Origin: Pseudomonadota bacterium
GTDB lineage: Bacteria; Desulfobacterota; Desulfovibrionia; Desulfovibrionales; Desulfovibrionaceae
Length of the DNA: 26,346 bases
Direction: 5' to 3'
NCBI GenBank assembly: GCA_023433925.1
Contig: JAEYTO010000037.1
Span: 1-26,346, forward strand
Shown here: positions 1 to 7,142 of the stretch, piece after piece
Numbering within the stretch: the first letter of the stretch is position 1
Layout: every line of letters begins with the position of its first letter
The notes under the pieces: generated by a model
The model's input: the letters and a program-made list of their open reading frames with translations, nothing else
Databases searched by the model: none
What the model was told of the DNA's origin: nothing
Program-made: the position numbers and the translations under genes

Positions 1-335
1 TCGACCTGCCTGTTGCAGGCCAGGCTCTCGCCCATCTCGATGGCATGCCGCGCAAGACGATCAAGGACGCCTGGGGACGGAGCGTGGAGCGGGCGGGGCT
101 TGCCGACTACCGCTTCCACGACAACCGGCACACGTACTGTTCAAACCTGATGCTGGCGGGCCTTGACTTGAAGGACGTCAAGGAGCTGATCGGCCATGGC
201 GACATCCGCATGACCGACCCCTACGCGCACCTGTCTCCGGCGCGCAAGCGACAGGCCCAGGCGCGCCTTGCCGAGCACTACGGCGACGCCGTGGCCGTGC
301 CCGAAAAAGACAAGGTGGAAGCGGGCACCACATAG
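1..335 (+). CDS. Tyrosine recombinase/integrase, C-terminal part (5' end outside the window)
   Basis: The reading frame is open from base 3 and stops at 333-335, so only the last 110 residues are seen. They hold the C-terminal half of a tyrosine recombinase catalytic domain. FHDNRHT supplies the HxxR box, LIGHGD the conserved Gly-His, and PYAHLSP the nucleophilic tyrosine, so the catalytic residues in view look intact. The protein ends about 35 residues after the tyrosine in a charged tail, with no extra C-terminal domain. It could be an integrase at the edge of an integrated element. Alternatively, because a molybdate/tungstate transporter operon follows, it could belong to the TunR family of sulfate reducers, regulators with a XerC/D-like DNA-binding domain and ModE-like sensing domain. 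No TOBE-like sensing domain is visible here, which favours a true recombinase unless that domain lies upstream. An intrinsic terminator follows the stop. Confidence 0.85.
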   Translation, partial: DLPVAGQALAHLDGMPRKTIKDAWGRSVERAGLADYRFHDNRHTYCSNLMLAGLDLKDVKELIGHGDIRMTDPYAHLSPARKRQAQARLAEHYGDAVAVPEKDKVEAGTT

Positions 336-373
336 GGAACATGCAGGCGCAATGCGCCATTATGGGAGCGGGG

Positions 374-410
374 AAAAGACAGATTGGCGAACCCAACCTG
401 TCTTTTTAAT
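374..410 (+). terminator. Intrinsic terminator after the recombinase gene
   Basis: AAAAGACAG (374-382) pairs perfectly with CTGTCTTTT (398-406), and an inner TTGG/CCAA pair (384-387, 393-396) extends the hairpin over a five-base loop. The stem runs straight into a T-rich tail (403-407, then AATTAG). This is the classical rho-independent form, and it lies 40 bases after the recombinase stop codon. Confidence 0.8.
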
Positions 411-482
411 TAGACCTTACTGTTCAAGCTGACTTACTGGAATGGTCCCCGTCAAGGGCCACGGGCCCTTGGAACCCTTTTT

Positions 483-527
483 CCGGCGCGGATGCGCCCT
501 CGAAGACTCGGGCCGCATCCGCGCCGG
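483..527. repeat. Long GC-rich hairpin, 14-bp perfect stem
   Basis: CCGGCGCGGATGCG (483-496) is the exact reverse complement of 514-527. The 17-base loop contains a further CCC/GGG pairing. It follows a smaller AAGGGCC-ACG-GGCCCTT hairpin (454-470). Together they look like one of the paired hairpin units seen at other places in the window, here in inverted orientation and with a different second stem. Confidence 0.6.
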
Positions 528-748
528 GAGGGCCTGGATTTTGATTTGGGAATTGGCCATCATTCCAAAAACTTGGATGCGTGGCTGGATTCAGATGACA
601 TTTGGCTTGCTTCTTATGTCAAAACTAGCATAACAACTGCCGCAAGGGCGAAGCCGGTGCGCCTCGTGGGCATTTGGCGCTGGATGCAGCGACGGGATCG
701 CGCGTCCCAACAGGAAGCGGTTCATCCTGGTTGGATTTGGCGGCCTAA

Positions 749-884
749 CAGCCTGTTGAAAAACAGGCTGAGCGGGCCAGGATGGCCCGCCGGATGCGAA
801 CAGGTGCGCGGCATCCGTGAGCAATGCTTGAGCTTTGCTCGGGCATTGCGAAGTTGAAAAAAGCCAGGACGGCTTTTTCAACAG
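749..884. repeat. Cluster of five consecutive hairpins with matching outer ends
   Basis: Five stems follow each other almost without gaps: CAGCCTGTT/AACAGGCTG around GAAA (749-770); GCGGGCC/GGCCCGC around AGGAT (772-790); CGGATGC/GCATCCG (791-797, 811-817); GCAATGC/GCATTGC with an inner GAGC/GCTC (821-849); and GTTGAAAAA-AGCC/GGCTTTTTCAAC around AGGAC (853-882). In addition CTGTTGAAAAA at 753-763 is the exact reverse complement of 874-884, so the whole 130-base unit can also close as one large cruciform. Terminal inverted repeats plus internal palindromes and no ORF suggest a small non-autonomous element or an extragenic palindromic repeat. A structured RNA is another possibility. Confidence 0.7.
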
Positions 885-930
885 TCTGCCAAGGACACCT
901 CGCCCGGTGTGGCCCCCACGATAATTGAAC

Positions 931-962
931 GACGTATCCATATGCGTGGAAATTCATACGTC
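931..962. promoter_or_regulatory. 32-bp interrupted palindrome upstream of modBAC (candidate operator)
   Basis: GACGTAT (931-937) and ATACGTC (956-962) are perfect inverted copies separated by 18 bases, with a smaller TCCA/TGGA pair (937-940, 947-950) inside. The site lies about 95 bases before modB. In sulfate-reducing deltaproteobacteria, mod genes are controlled by TunR through a roughly 30-bp site, so this span fits such a site, but I cannot compare it with the published motif. It could also be a ModE-type site. Confidence 0.45.
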
Positions 963-966
963 TGTT

Positions 967-982
967 AATGCACGGCTGCATT
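967..982. promoter_or_regulatory. Second short palindrome upstream of modBAC
   Basis: AATGCA (967-972) and TGCATT (977-982) form a perfect 6-bp inverted repeat around CGGC, starting five bases after the 32-bp palindrome. It could be a second protein-binding site or overlap the promoter. No clear -10/-35 pair can be fixed with confidence in this stretch. Confidence 0.35.
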
Positions 983-1056
983 GATGCCGGCGTTCCGGTT
1001 CGGCATTGGTCCCGCCTGCGCCGCTTGCCCGGAAAAGCCCGGAGGGTCCGGAGATC

Positions 1057-1719
1057 ATGGATGCCTTTCTGCCGCCCCTGCTGCTGACGCTCAAGGTCGC
1101 CGGCCTGGCCACTCTGGCCGCCCTGGTCATGGGCGTGGCCTGCGCCTATGTGCTCGCGCGCTTCCGCTTTCCCGGCTGGGACTGGCTGGACGCCGTGCTG
1201 ACCCTGCCGCTCGTGCTGCCGCCCACGGTGCTCGGCTACTACCTCATCGTGCTCATCGGCCGGCGCGGGATGCTCGGCCAGTGGCTGTGGGACACCCTGG
1301 GCGTAAGCCTCATGTTCACCTGGCAGGGCGCGGTCGTGGCCGCGGCCGTGGTGGCTTTTCCGCTGGTCTTCAAGTCCGCCCGCGCGGCCCTGGAGGGCGT
1401 GAGCCGCAATCTGGAGAACGCCGCGCGCACGCTCGGCGCGGGCGAGCTGGAGGTCTTCCTGCGCGTGTCCCTGCCCCTGGCCGTGCGCGGCATCGCGGCC
1501 GGGACCATGCTCGCCTTCGCCAGGGCCATGGGCGAATTCGGGGCCACGCTCATGATCGCCGGCAACCTGCCCGGCAAGACCCAGACCCTGTCCCTGGCGG
1601 TATACAGCGCGGTGCAGGCCGGCAACGACGGACTGGCCAACGCCCTGGTGCTGACCATCTCGGTCGTCTGCGCCGTGATCCTCGTCGTCACGAGCAGGCT
1701 CGTGAAACCCAAGGCATGA
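1057..1719 (+). CDS. modB: Molybdate/tungstate ABC transporter, permease subunit ModB
   Basis: This is a 220-residue inner-membrane permease that forms the channel for molybdate or tungstate and docks the ModC ATPase. Five or six hydrophobic segments are visible, beginning with LLLTLKVAGLATLAALVMG, together with LPLVLPPTVLGYYL, typical of ModB. The ATPase-docking EAA-type loop is near residues 123-146 (NAARTLGAGELEVFLRVSLP). The length matches the family (about 220-230). I chose ATG 1057 over an upstream TTG at 1006 because GGAGGG and GGAG precede it and the family starts at this point. It is first in the modB-modA-modC operon, with 27 bases to modA. The B-A-C order is less usual than A-B-C. 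Confidence 0.93.
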   Translation: MDAFLPPLLLTLKVAGLATLAALVMGVACAYVLARFRFPGWDWLDAVLTLPLVLPPTVLGYYLIVLIGRRGMLGQWLWDTLGVSLMFTWQGAVVAAAVVAFPLVFKSARAALEGVSRNLENAARTLGAGELEVFLRVSLPLAVRGIAAGTMLAFARAMGEFGATLMIAGNLPGKTQTLSLAVYSAVQAGNDGLANALVLTISVVCAVILVVTSRLVKPKA

Positions 1720-1746
1720 GCCGGTTACACCTTACAGGAGGACGTC

Positions 1747-2505
1747 ATGAAACGCATGCTGCTTTCCCTGACTTTGATCGTGGCCTTGACCCTGTCCGCG
1801 GCATTGTCGGCCCGGGCCGCCGAGCTGACCGTGTCGGCGGCGGCCAGCCTCACGGACGCCCTGACCGAGCTGAAGCCCGCCTTTGAGGCCGCGCGCCCGG
1901 ACATCAAGGTGGTCCACAACTTCGCCGCCTCGGGTCCGCTGTTCAAGCAGATAGAGCAGGGCGCGCCCGTGGATGTCTTCGCCTCGGCCAACCAGAAGTG
2001 GATGAACGAGGCCGAGAAGAAGGGCCTCGTCGCGCCCGGCACGCGCAAGGACTTCGCGGCCAATGCCCTGGTGCTCGCCGTCCCGGCCGACAACCCGGCC
2101 AGGGTCAAGGCCCTGGGCGACCTGCCCGGCAAGGCCGTGTCCCGCGTGGCCCTGGGCACGCCCGAGACCGTGCCGGCGGGGCAGTACGCCAAGCAGGCCC
2201 TGGTAAAGGCCAGCATGTGGGACAGCCTGGCCCCCAAGTTCATATACGGCGAGTCCGTGCGCCAGGTGCTCGACTATCTGGCCAGGGGCGAAGTGGACGC
2301 AGGCTTCGTCTATGCCACGGACGCGGCCAACATGAAGGACAAAGTAAAGGTCATCGCCGAGATTCCCCTGGAAGAGTCGGTGTCGTATCCCATCGCGGTC
2401 ATCGCGGATTCCCGGAACAAGGACGCGGCCCAGGCCTACATCGATTTCCTCGCCGGAGCCCAGGGGCAGGCCATCCTGGCCAAGTGGGGTTTCCGAAAGC
2501 CATAG
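1747..2505 (+). CDS. modA: Molybdate/tungstate-binding periplasmic protein ModA
   Basis: This is the 252-residue substrate-binding protein that captures molybdate or tungstate in the periplasm and delivers it to ModB. Residues 1-24 are a signal peptide ending ARA-A. The mature protein opens with LTVSAAASLTDAL, the family hallmark whose serines contact the oxyanion. Later segments include FAASGPLFKQIEQGAPVDVF and a C-terminal AYIDFLAGAQGQAILAKWGF, both typical of ModA. The start is supported by AGGAGG seven bases upstream. Sequence alone does not separate molybdate from tungstate preference. In a sulfate reducer either is plausible, for example for formate dehydrogenases. Confidence 0.95.
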   Translation: MKRMLLSLTLIVALTLSAALSARAAELTVSAAASLTDALTELKPAFEAARPDIKVVHNFAASGPLFKQIEQGAPVDVFASANQKWMNEAEKKGLVAPGTRKDFAANALVLAVPADNPARVKALGDLPGKAVSRVALGTPETVPAGQYAKQALVKASMWDSLAPKFIYGESVRQVLDYLARGEVDAGFVYATDAANMKDKVKVIAEIPLEESVSYPIAVIADSRNKDAAQAYIDFLAGAQGQAILAKWGFRKP

Positions 2506-2563
2506 CGGTCTGCCGGGCCGGGGGGGGCGGCCAAGCCCGGATCAAACTTGAACGGAGCTGGGC

Positions 2564-3277
2564 ATGTTCTTCAAGATCGACATCGAGAAGCGGCTTTCCA
2601 GCAATGGCAGGCGCTTCGCCTTGAACAGCAGCTTCACGGTCGAGAGCCCCCGGCTGGCTTTGTTCGGCCCTTCCGGCTCGGGCAAGACGCTCACGCTGCT
2701 GGCCCTGGCCGGTCTGCTCCGGCCGGACCGTGGTCGCATCGTGGTCGGCGGGCGGATCCTCTTCGACTCCGAACAGGGCCTGTGGATACCGCCGCGCAAG
2801 AGGCGCGTGGGCGTCGTGTTCCAGGATTACGCGCTCTTCCCGCACCTCACGGTGCGCCAGAACGTGGCCTTCGGCCTCCGGCGGCTGCCGTGGCCCATGC
2901 CGCGCCAGGCCGCGCGGCGGGTGGACGAGATTCTGGAATCATTCGGACTCGCCGAGCTGGCCGGGAGCCTGCCGGGCGACATCTCGGGCGGCCAGCGCCA
3001 GCGCACGGCCCTGGCCCGGTCCGTGGTGACGGGCCCGGCGCTGCTCCTTCTGGACGAACCCTTCTCGGCCCTGGATCAGCCCTTGCGGGCGCGCATGCGC
3101 CGTGAGACGCGCCGGCTTCTGGATGATCTCGGGATTCCCGTGGTGCTCGTCACCCACGATCCCGCGGATGTGGACGCACTGACCGATGTCGTTGTCATCT
3201 ATAAGGAAGGCAGCGCCCAGGGCCTGATGGAGGCCAAGCGCCTGCAAGGCGGCACGGCGGCCTTCGATCCGGATTGA
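2564..3277 (+). CDS. modC: Molybdate/tungstate ABC transporter, ATP-binding subunit ModC (short form)
   Basis: This 237-residue ATPase energises ModB. All ABC motifs are present: Walker A GPSGSGKT (35-42), Q-loop Q87, signature ISGGQRQR (140-147), Walker B LLLLDEP (160-166), D-loop SALD (168-171) and H-loop H198. The protein stops soon after the nucleotide-binding domain. Classical ModC is about 350 residues and carries a C-terminal TOBE domain that binds molybdate and inhibits transport in trans. That domain is missing here, so feedback must come from elsewhere, for instance from transcription. There is no frameshift or decay: the gene ends cleanly and is followed by a terminator hairpin. 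GGAG lies nine bases before the ATG. Confidence 0.93.
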   Translation: MFFKIDIEKRLSSNGRRFALNSSFTVESPRLALFGPSGSGKTLTLLALAGLLRPDRGRIVVGGRILFDSEQGLWIPPRKRRVGVVFQDYALFPHLTVRQNVAFGLRRLPWPMPRQAARRVDEILESFGLAELAGSLPGDISGGQRQRTALARSVVTGPALLLLDEPFSALDQPLRARMRRETRRLLDDLGIPVVLVTHDPADVDALTDVVVIYKEGSAQGLMEAKRLQGGTAAFDPD

Positions 3278-3299
3278 TCGGGAGCATCCACTCGCCGTC

Positions 3300-3319
3300 A
3301 GGCTGGGTCGTCCCAGCCT
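3300..3319 (+). terminator. Hairpin terminator after modC
   Basis: AGGCTGGG (3300-3307) and CCCAGCCT (3312-3319) form an 8-bp stem with a TCGT loop, 22 bases after the modC stop. The T-tract is weak. A second, longer-range pair GGGAGCGG/CCGCTCCC (3321-3328, 3361-3368) follows. Confidence 0.55.
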
Positions 3320-3384
3320 TGGGAGCGGGCGCTGCCTTTTCTCGGGCGTTCTGGCTCCTGCCGCTCCCGGCGGGGTGAGGCGTG

Positions 3385-3405
3385 GAGAGGGGCGGCGCCC
3401 CTCTC
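3385..3405 (-). terminator. Module-B hairpin after the M16 peptidase gene
   Basis: GAGAGGGGC (3385-3393) pairs with GCCCCTCTC (3397-3405) over a three-base loop, 15 bases beyond the peptidase stop on the minus strand. It belongs to the GAGAG-type hairpin family repeated at 8610, 15955, 18345 and 26233. Confidence 0.6.
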
Positions 3406-3420
3406 ATGAAATGCTTGGGC

Positions 3421-6327
3421 TTACAGGAGCTTGGTCACGTCGAGCCTGGGCTCCTTGAGGCCGGCCAGGGCGTCCTCGCGGCCCAGGACCACGGTGCGGC
3501 CCGCGTCGCGCAGGATGGCCGCGGCCTCGGCGAAGCGCTTGAAGCTGTCCTTGTCGGCCGCGAGGATCTCCTCGCGCACCTCTTGCAGCAGCTCCTCGCT
3601 GGTGCCCTGGAGGTGGCGGGCCAGGGAGGTGAAGCCCTTGGCGTCCGGGAGCTGGTAGGCGTCGAAGTCGCCGATGGCCCCGACCACGGCCTTGGTCAGC
3701 TCGTCCTCGGGCAGGTCGAGGTTGGCCAGGAAGTCGGCCGTGTCGGCGAAGACCTTGAGCGTGCGCTCCAGGTTCGGGTCGCGGTAGGAGGCCATGATGA
3801 CCGTGCCGTTCAGCCGGTCCAGAAGGCAGAACGCGCCGTAGGCCCCGCCCTGCACGCGCACGCGATCCCACAGGTAGGCCGTGCGCAGCCACTTGGCCAC
3901 GACGATGTCGGCGCCCGTGACCGTGTAGCCGGCCTCGGCCAGGCTCGCGCCGCGCCCCACGTAATTGACCTGGGCCGGGATGGCCAACCCCTCGGCGGGC
4001 ATGGGCTTGGCGGGCGTCAGCCGCGAGGCGTTCGCGCCGCCCTGGGGCATGGCCGAGGCAAAGGCGTCCACGGCCTTGCGCACGCGCTCCCAGCCCTGGC
4101 CGTCCACGGTCACGTTGAGGATCATGTTCTCGCGGCGCACAAGGCTCGCGCGCATGTCCTCCAGGCCGGCCAGCACGCGCGGCCAGTCGTTGTCCACGGC
4201 CTCGGCCAGCCGGCGCAGGGCCAGCAGGTTGTCCACGCCCGAGAACTGCTCGCCCACCCAGCCCGAGGCCGTGAGCCCGGCCCGGAGCCGTGAGGCCACG
4301 ACCATGTGGCCCGAGGGCACGAGGCGCTGCTCGGCCCTGGCCTTCTCCTCCAGAACCATGCGCCGGAAACGCTCCCGGTCGTCCAGGCGAACCTCGGTGA
4401 GCACCTCGGTCAGGAGATCCATGAGATCGCCGGCCTTGTCGAGCATGGCCTTGCCGCGCAGGAACAGCCAGGGCGCGGCCTCGGCCGAGCCTTCGAGGCT
4501 TCCGGCGAAGGGCGCGGGATCGATGCCGCCCGTGCGGCTGGCGATGCGCCGGGTCAGGGCCACGAAATCGCGGCGCTCGGTGCCCATTTCCAGCAATGCC
4601 CGGCCGAAGAGCGGCACGCAGGGCAGGTGCTCCTGGGGCAGGGCCGCGAGGTTCAGGCCCACGTCCACGTAGGCGATGCCGCTCGTGGGCAGGTCGTGGA
4701 CCAGGCTTTCGATGCCGGACAGGGTTTCCCGCGCGCAGGGAATGCGCGTGTTCTCGCGCGGCAGATCGGCGACCGACAGGCGCGGGATGGTCGCCAGGGC
4801 CTCGGGCGAGTCCGGAGCCTCCTGGCGCGCGCGCAGCTCCTCGTTGGCGCGCACCACGGCCTGGCGCTCCTCCGGGCTCATGGCCGCCAGAACGGCGGCC
4901 AGGCGGCCCTGCTCGCGCTCCTCGCGCTCTTTGCCGAGCTTCGGGTCGGGCAGCAGGAAGACCGTGGCCCGGTGCGTGTTGTCCAGGAAGCGCGTGCGCA
5001 ACAGCGCCTCGAAAACCGGCTCGCCGTCGGCCAGGCGCTCCTTGATGGCCAGAAGCGGCGCTTCGAAGGCGATGAGCGCCAGGGGATCGGCGTTGTACAG
5101 CCAGGTGGTCAGGCTGCGCACCATGAGCGCCAGGCCGCGCGGGAAGCGGCCCGTGTTCAGCTCGCGCAGGTCGAACTCCACGCTGTTGACCGCGGCCTCG
5201 ACCATGTCGGCCGTGATGCCGCCATTGGCGAGGGCCTCCAGGGTTTCCAGAACCAGGGGCTCCACGCGCTCCTCGTTGCCGGGCGCGAGGCCCTTGAGGC
5301 CCACGGAGAAGTACATCTGGCGCAGGTCGGCTTCCAGGCCGGCGCCCACGAGATCCTCGCCCAGGCCCGACTCGATGAGCGCCTTGCGCAGGGGCGAGGA
5401 GGGCATGCCGATGAGGATGTGCTCCAGGATGTGCAGGGACAGGTTCAGCTCGGCGTTCTCGGTCGGGCAGAGCAGCCAGTTGACCGTGGCCATGCCGCGC
5501 TCCTCGCCTTCGCCGGCGGCGTAGCGCCGCGTCACGCGCTGGGGCTCGGCCCTGCGCCGCTGGAGCGCGACGTCCGAGTCGGTCTTGATGGCCTCGTAGC
5601 GCGACAGCTCGCGGTCCAGGATGCGCAGCCGCTCCTCGGGGTCGTCGTCGCCCCAGAAGAAGATCCAGGCGTTGGACGGGTGGTAGTAGCGGCGGTGGAA
5701 GTCCATGAAGGCCTCGAAGGTCAGGCTCGGGATGACCTCGGGGTCGCCGCCCGAGTCCAGGCCGTAGGTCGTGTCCGGGAACAGGGCCTGCTGGGAGTAC
5801 TCGGAGATGAGCCCGTCCGGCGAGGAGTAGGCGCCCTTCATCTCGTTGAAGACCACGCCCTTGTAGGTCATGGGCCCGGCCGGATCGTCCAGCTCGTGAT
5901 GCCAGCCTTCTTGCCGCAGGACCTCGGGCGTGAGCCTGGGGTGGAAGACCGCGTCCAGGTACACGTCGATGAGATTATGGAAGTCGCGCAGGTTCGTGGA
6001 GGCCACGGGATAGCAGGTCTTGTCCGGGTAGGTGAAGGCGTTGAGGAAGGTTTGCAGCGAGCCCTTGAGCAGCTCCACGAAGGGCTCCTTGACCGGGTAC
6101 TTGTCCGAGCCGCAGAGCACCGAGTGCTCCAGGATGTGCGCCACGCCCGTGGAGTCCTTGGGCGGGGTGCGGAAGGTGATGCCGAAGACCTTGTTCTCGT
6201 CCGGGGCCAGGACGCTCATGAGCCGCGCGCCGGTCTTCTCGTGGCGGTAGATGCGCACGGTGGAGGAGATTTCCGGGACCTCGGCTTCCCTTTCCAGCCT
6301 GAATCCGTGTAGCGTATTCGATGCCAT
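3421..6327 (-). CDS. Large M16-family zinc metallopeptidase (presequence-protease-like, M16C)
   Basis: This 968-residue protein has the architecture of the long, single-chain M16 peptidases. It carries the inverted zinc motif HILEH (H64, E67, H68) with a probable third ligand E162 in NEMKG, and typical segments such as STGVAHILEHSVLCGS and the later NVTVDGQGW. The first half is the active domain pair, and the second half is the catalytically silent pair that closes the chamber. Such enzymes degrade short unstructured peptides. No signal peptide is seen, so it is probably cytoplasmic. I prefer the ATG at 6327 to an earlier one at 6366, because AAAGGAG sits five bases upstream of it and the family begins there. 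It is divergent from the SDR gene, with only 41 bases between the two starts, so their promoters must overlap the coding starts or be very compact. Confidence 0.94.
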   Translation of the reverse strand: MASNTLHGFRLEREAEVPEISSTVRIYRHEKTGARLMSVLAPDENKVFGITFRTPPKDSTGVAHILEHSVLCGSDKYPVKEPFVELLKGSLQTFLNAFTYPDKTCYPVASTNLRDFHNLIDVYLDAVFHPRLTPEVLRQEGWHHELDDPAGPMTYKGVVFNEMKGAYSSPDGLISEYSQQALFPDTTYGLDSGGDPEVIPSLTFEAFMDFHRRYYHPSNAWIFFWGDDDPEERLRILDRELSRYEAIKTDSDVALQRRRAEPQRVTRRYAAGEGEERGMATVNWLLCPTENAELNLSLHILEHILIGMPSSPLRKALIESGLGEDLVGAGLEADLRQMYFSVGLKGLAPGNEERVEPLVLETLEALANGGITADMVEAAVNSVEFDLRELNTGRFPRGLALMVRSLTTWLYNADPLALIAFEAPLLAIKERLADGEPVFEALLRTRFLDNTHRATVFLLPDPKLGKEREEREQGRLAAVLAAMSPEERQAVVRANEELRARQEAPDSPEALATIPRLSVADLPRENTRIPCARETLSGIESLVHDLPTSGIAYVDVGLNLAALPQEHLPCVPLFGRALLEMGTERRDFVALTRRIASRTGGIDPAPFAGSLEGSAEAAPWLFLRGKAMLDKAGDLMDLLTEVLTEVRLDDRERFRRMVLEEKARAEQRLVPSGHMVVASRLRAGLTASGWVGEQFSGVDNLLALRRLAEAVDNDWPRVLAGLEDMRASLVRRENMILNVTVDGQGWERVRKAVDAFASAMPQGGANASRLTPAKPMPAEGLAIPAQVNYVGRGASLAEAGYTVTGADIVVAKWLRTAYLWDRVRVQGGAYGAFCLLDRLNGTVIMASYRDPNLERTLKVFADTADFLANLDLPEDELTKAVVGAIGDFDAYQLPDAKGFTSLARHLQGTSEELLQEVREEILAADKDSFKRFAEAAAILRDAGRTVVLGREDALAGLKEPRLDVTKLL

Positions 6328-6368
6328 GGGGGCTCCTTTGGGGTCTGATTCGCAACGGGAGAGCATAC

Positions 6369-7112
6369 ATGGGAAGGCTGGAAAACAAAACCGTCATCGT
6401 CACCGGCGCGTCCAGGGGCATCGGCCGCGCCCTGGCCCTGGACCTGGCCGGCCGCGGGGCGCACCTCGTCCTCAACGCCCGCGACGAGGAGTCGCTGGCC
6501 GAGGCTGTGAGAGCCTGCGAGGCCAAGGGCGTCCGGGCGCAGGCCGTGGCTGGCGACGCGTCCCTGGCCGAGGTCGCGGGCAGGCTCGTGCGCGCCGCGC
6601 GGGACATGGGCGGCCCGGACGGCTTCGTGCACGCGGCCGGCGTGCTCCATCCAGGGCCGACCCTGTGGGAGCTGACCGAGGTGCAGTTCGACGCGGTGTT
6701 CGACGCCAACGTCAGGGCCGCCTGGCAGCTCGTGCGCTTCGTCTGCCCGGCCCTGTGCGGCAGGGGGGGCGGCTTCGCCGTGTTCTTCGGCTCGGGCGCG
6801 GCCGACATGGTCCAGCCCGGCATCGCGGCCTACTGCGCGGCCAAGGCGGCCGAAGAGCACCTGGCCCGCCAGGTCGCGGCCGAGGCCTCCGGGCTGGCGG
6901 TCATCGTCTACCGACCCGGCGTGGTCGAGACGCGCATGCAGGAGCAGGCTCGCCAGGCCGAGGGCGGCGCGGCCGAGGGGCTGCGCCACGTGTTCTGGGA
7001 CATCAAGGAGCGCGGCGAGCTCATCACGCCCGAGGAGTCGGCGGCCTTCCTGACCCGAGTGCTCGACGCGGACCCGTACCGCTATCACGGCCAGACCCTT
7101 CGAGCCGGGTAG
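6369..7112 (+). CDS. Short-chain dehydrogenase/reductase (SDR), NAD(P)-dependent
   Basis: This 247-residue classical SDR has the cofactor motif TGASRGIG (12-19), HAAG (88-91) in place of NNAG, N114, S142 and the catalytic YCAAK (Y155, K159). NAR (36-38) after the second strand suggests NADP preference. It would reduce or oxidise a small carbonyl or alcohol substrate, and the substrate cannot be read from the sequence. GGGAG lies about 6-10 bases before the chosen ATG; an earlier ATG at 6321 would run into the divergent peptidase gene and lacks a binding site. It stands alone, converging on the MgtC-like gene 28 bases downstream. Confidence 0.92.
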   Translation: MGRLENKTVIVTGASRGIGRALALDLAGRGAHLVLNARDEESLAEAVRACEAKGVRAQAVAGDASLAEVAGRLVRAARDMGGPDGFVHAAGVLHPGPTLWELTEVQFDAVFDANVRAAWQLVRFVCPALCGRGGGFAVFFGSGAADMVQPGIAAYCAAKAAEEHLARQVAAEASGLAVIVYRPGVVETRMQEQARQAEGGAAEGLRHVFWDIKERGELITPEESAAFLTRVLDADPYRYHGQTLRAG

Positions 7113-7120
7113 CGATCGCG

Positions 7121-7142
7121 GACGGGCCGGGCTCCGGCCGTC
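7121..7142. terminator. Shared hairpin between convergent SDR and MgtC-like genes
   Basis: GACGG-GCCGG and CCGGCCGTC form a nine-base-pair stem with one bulged base, filling the short gap and touching the stop codon of the minus-strand gene. It is a plausible bidirectional terminator without a T-tract. Confidence 0.4.

Larger units (their letters stand above)
411..930. other. Intergenic stretch without a convincing gene between recombinase and mod operon
   Basis: Short frames exist here, but none has a good ribosome binding site or a recognisable product. Part of 530-640 is clearly more AT-rich than its surroundings. In one frame it would read LDFDLGIGHHSKNLDAWLDS, which could be the remnant of a decayed gene, though I do not recognise it. 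What the stretch does hold is structure: AAGGGCC/GGCCCTT (454-460, 464-470), a perfect 14-bp stem (483-496 with 514-527), and the hairpin cluster at 749-884, listed separately. The minus strand of 447-475 reads GGGTTCCAAGGGCCC and so resembles the 'module A' hairpin found at gene ends elsewhere in this window. Confidence 0.6.

Noticed and set aside
442..857. Two short frames in the recombinase-mod gap
   Set aside because: There is no ribosome binding site and no family, and the second runs through the palindromic cluster, which would give an implausible protein. A patch around 530-640 may be a gene remnant, but I cannot support it as a gene.
890..1056. A molybdenum-cofactor riboswitch upstream of modB
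   Set aside because: Molybdate operons can carry one, but I could not trace its multi-helix arrangement here. The two simple palindromes look like DNA sites instead.
981..1886. 301-codon frame overlapping modB and modA
   Set aside because: It is out of frame with two clear transporter genes and is Arg/Gly/Ala-rich without domains.
3382..6312. Very long open frames on the plus strand opposite the M16 peptidase (up to 668 codons)
   Set aside because: They are mirror frames of a GC-rich gene. Products are His/Gly/Val/Gln-rich without motifs, while the minus strand encodes a complete metallopeptidase with HxxEH and a good ribosome binding site.
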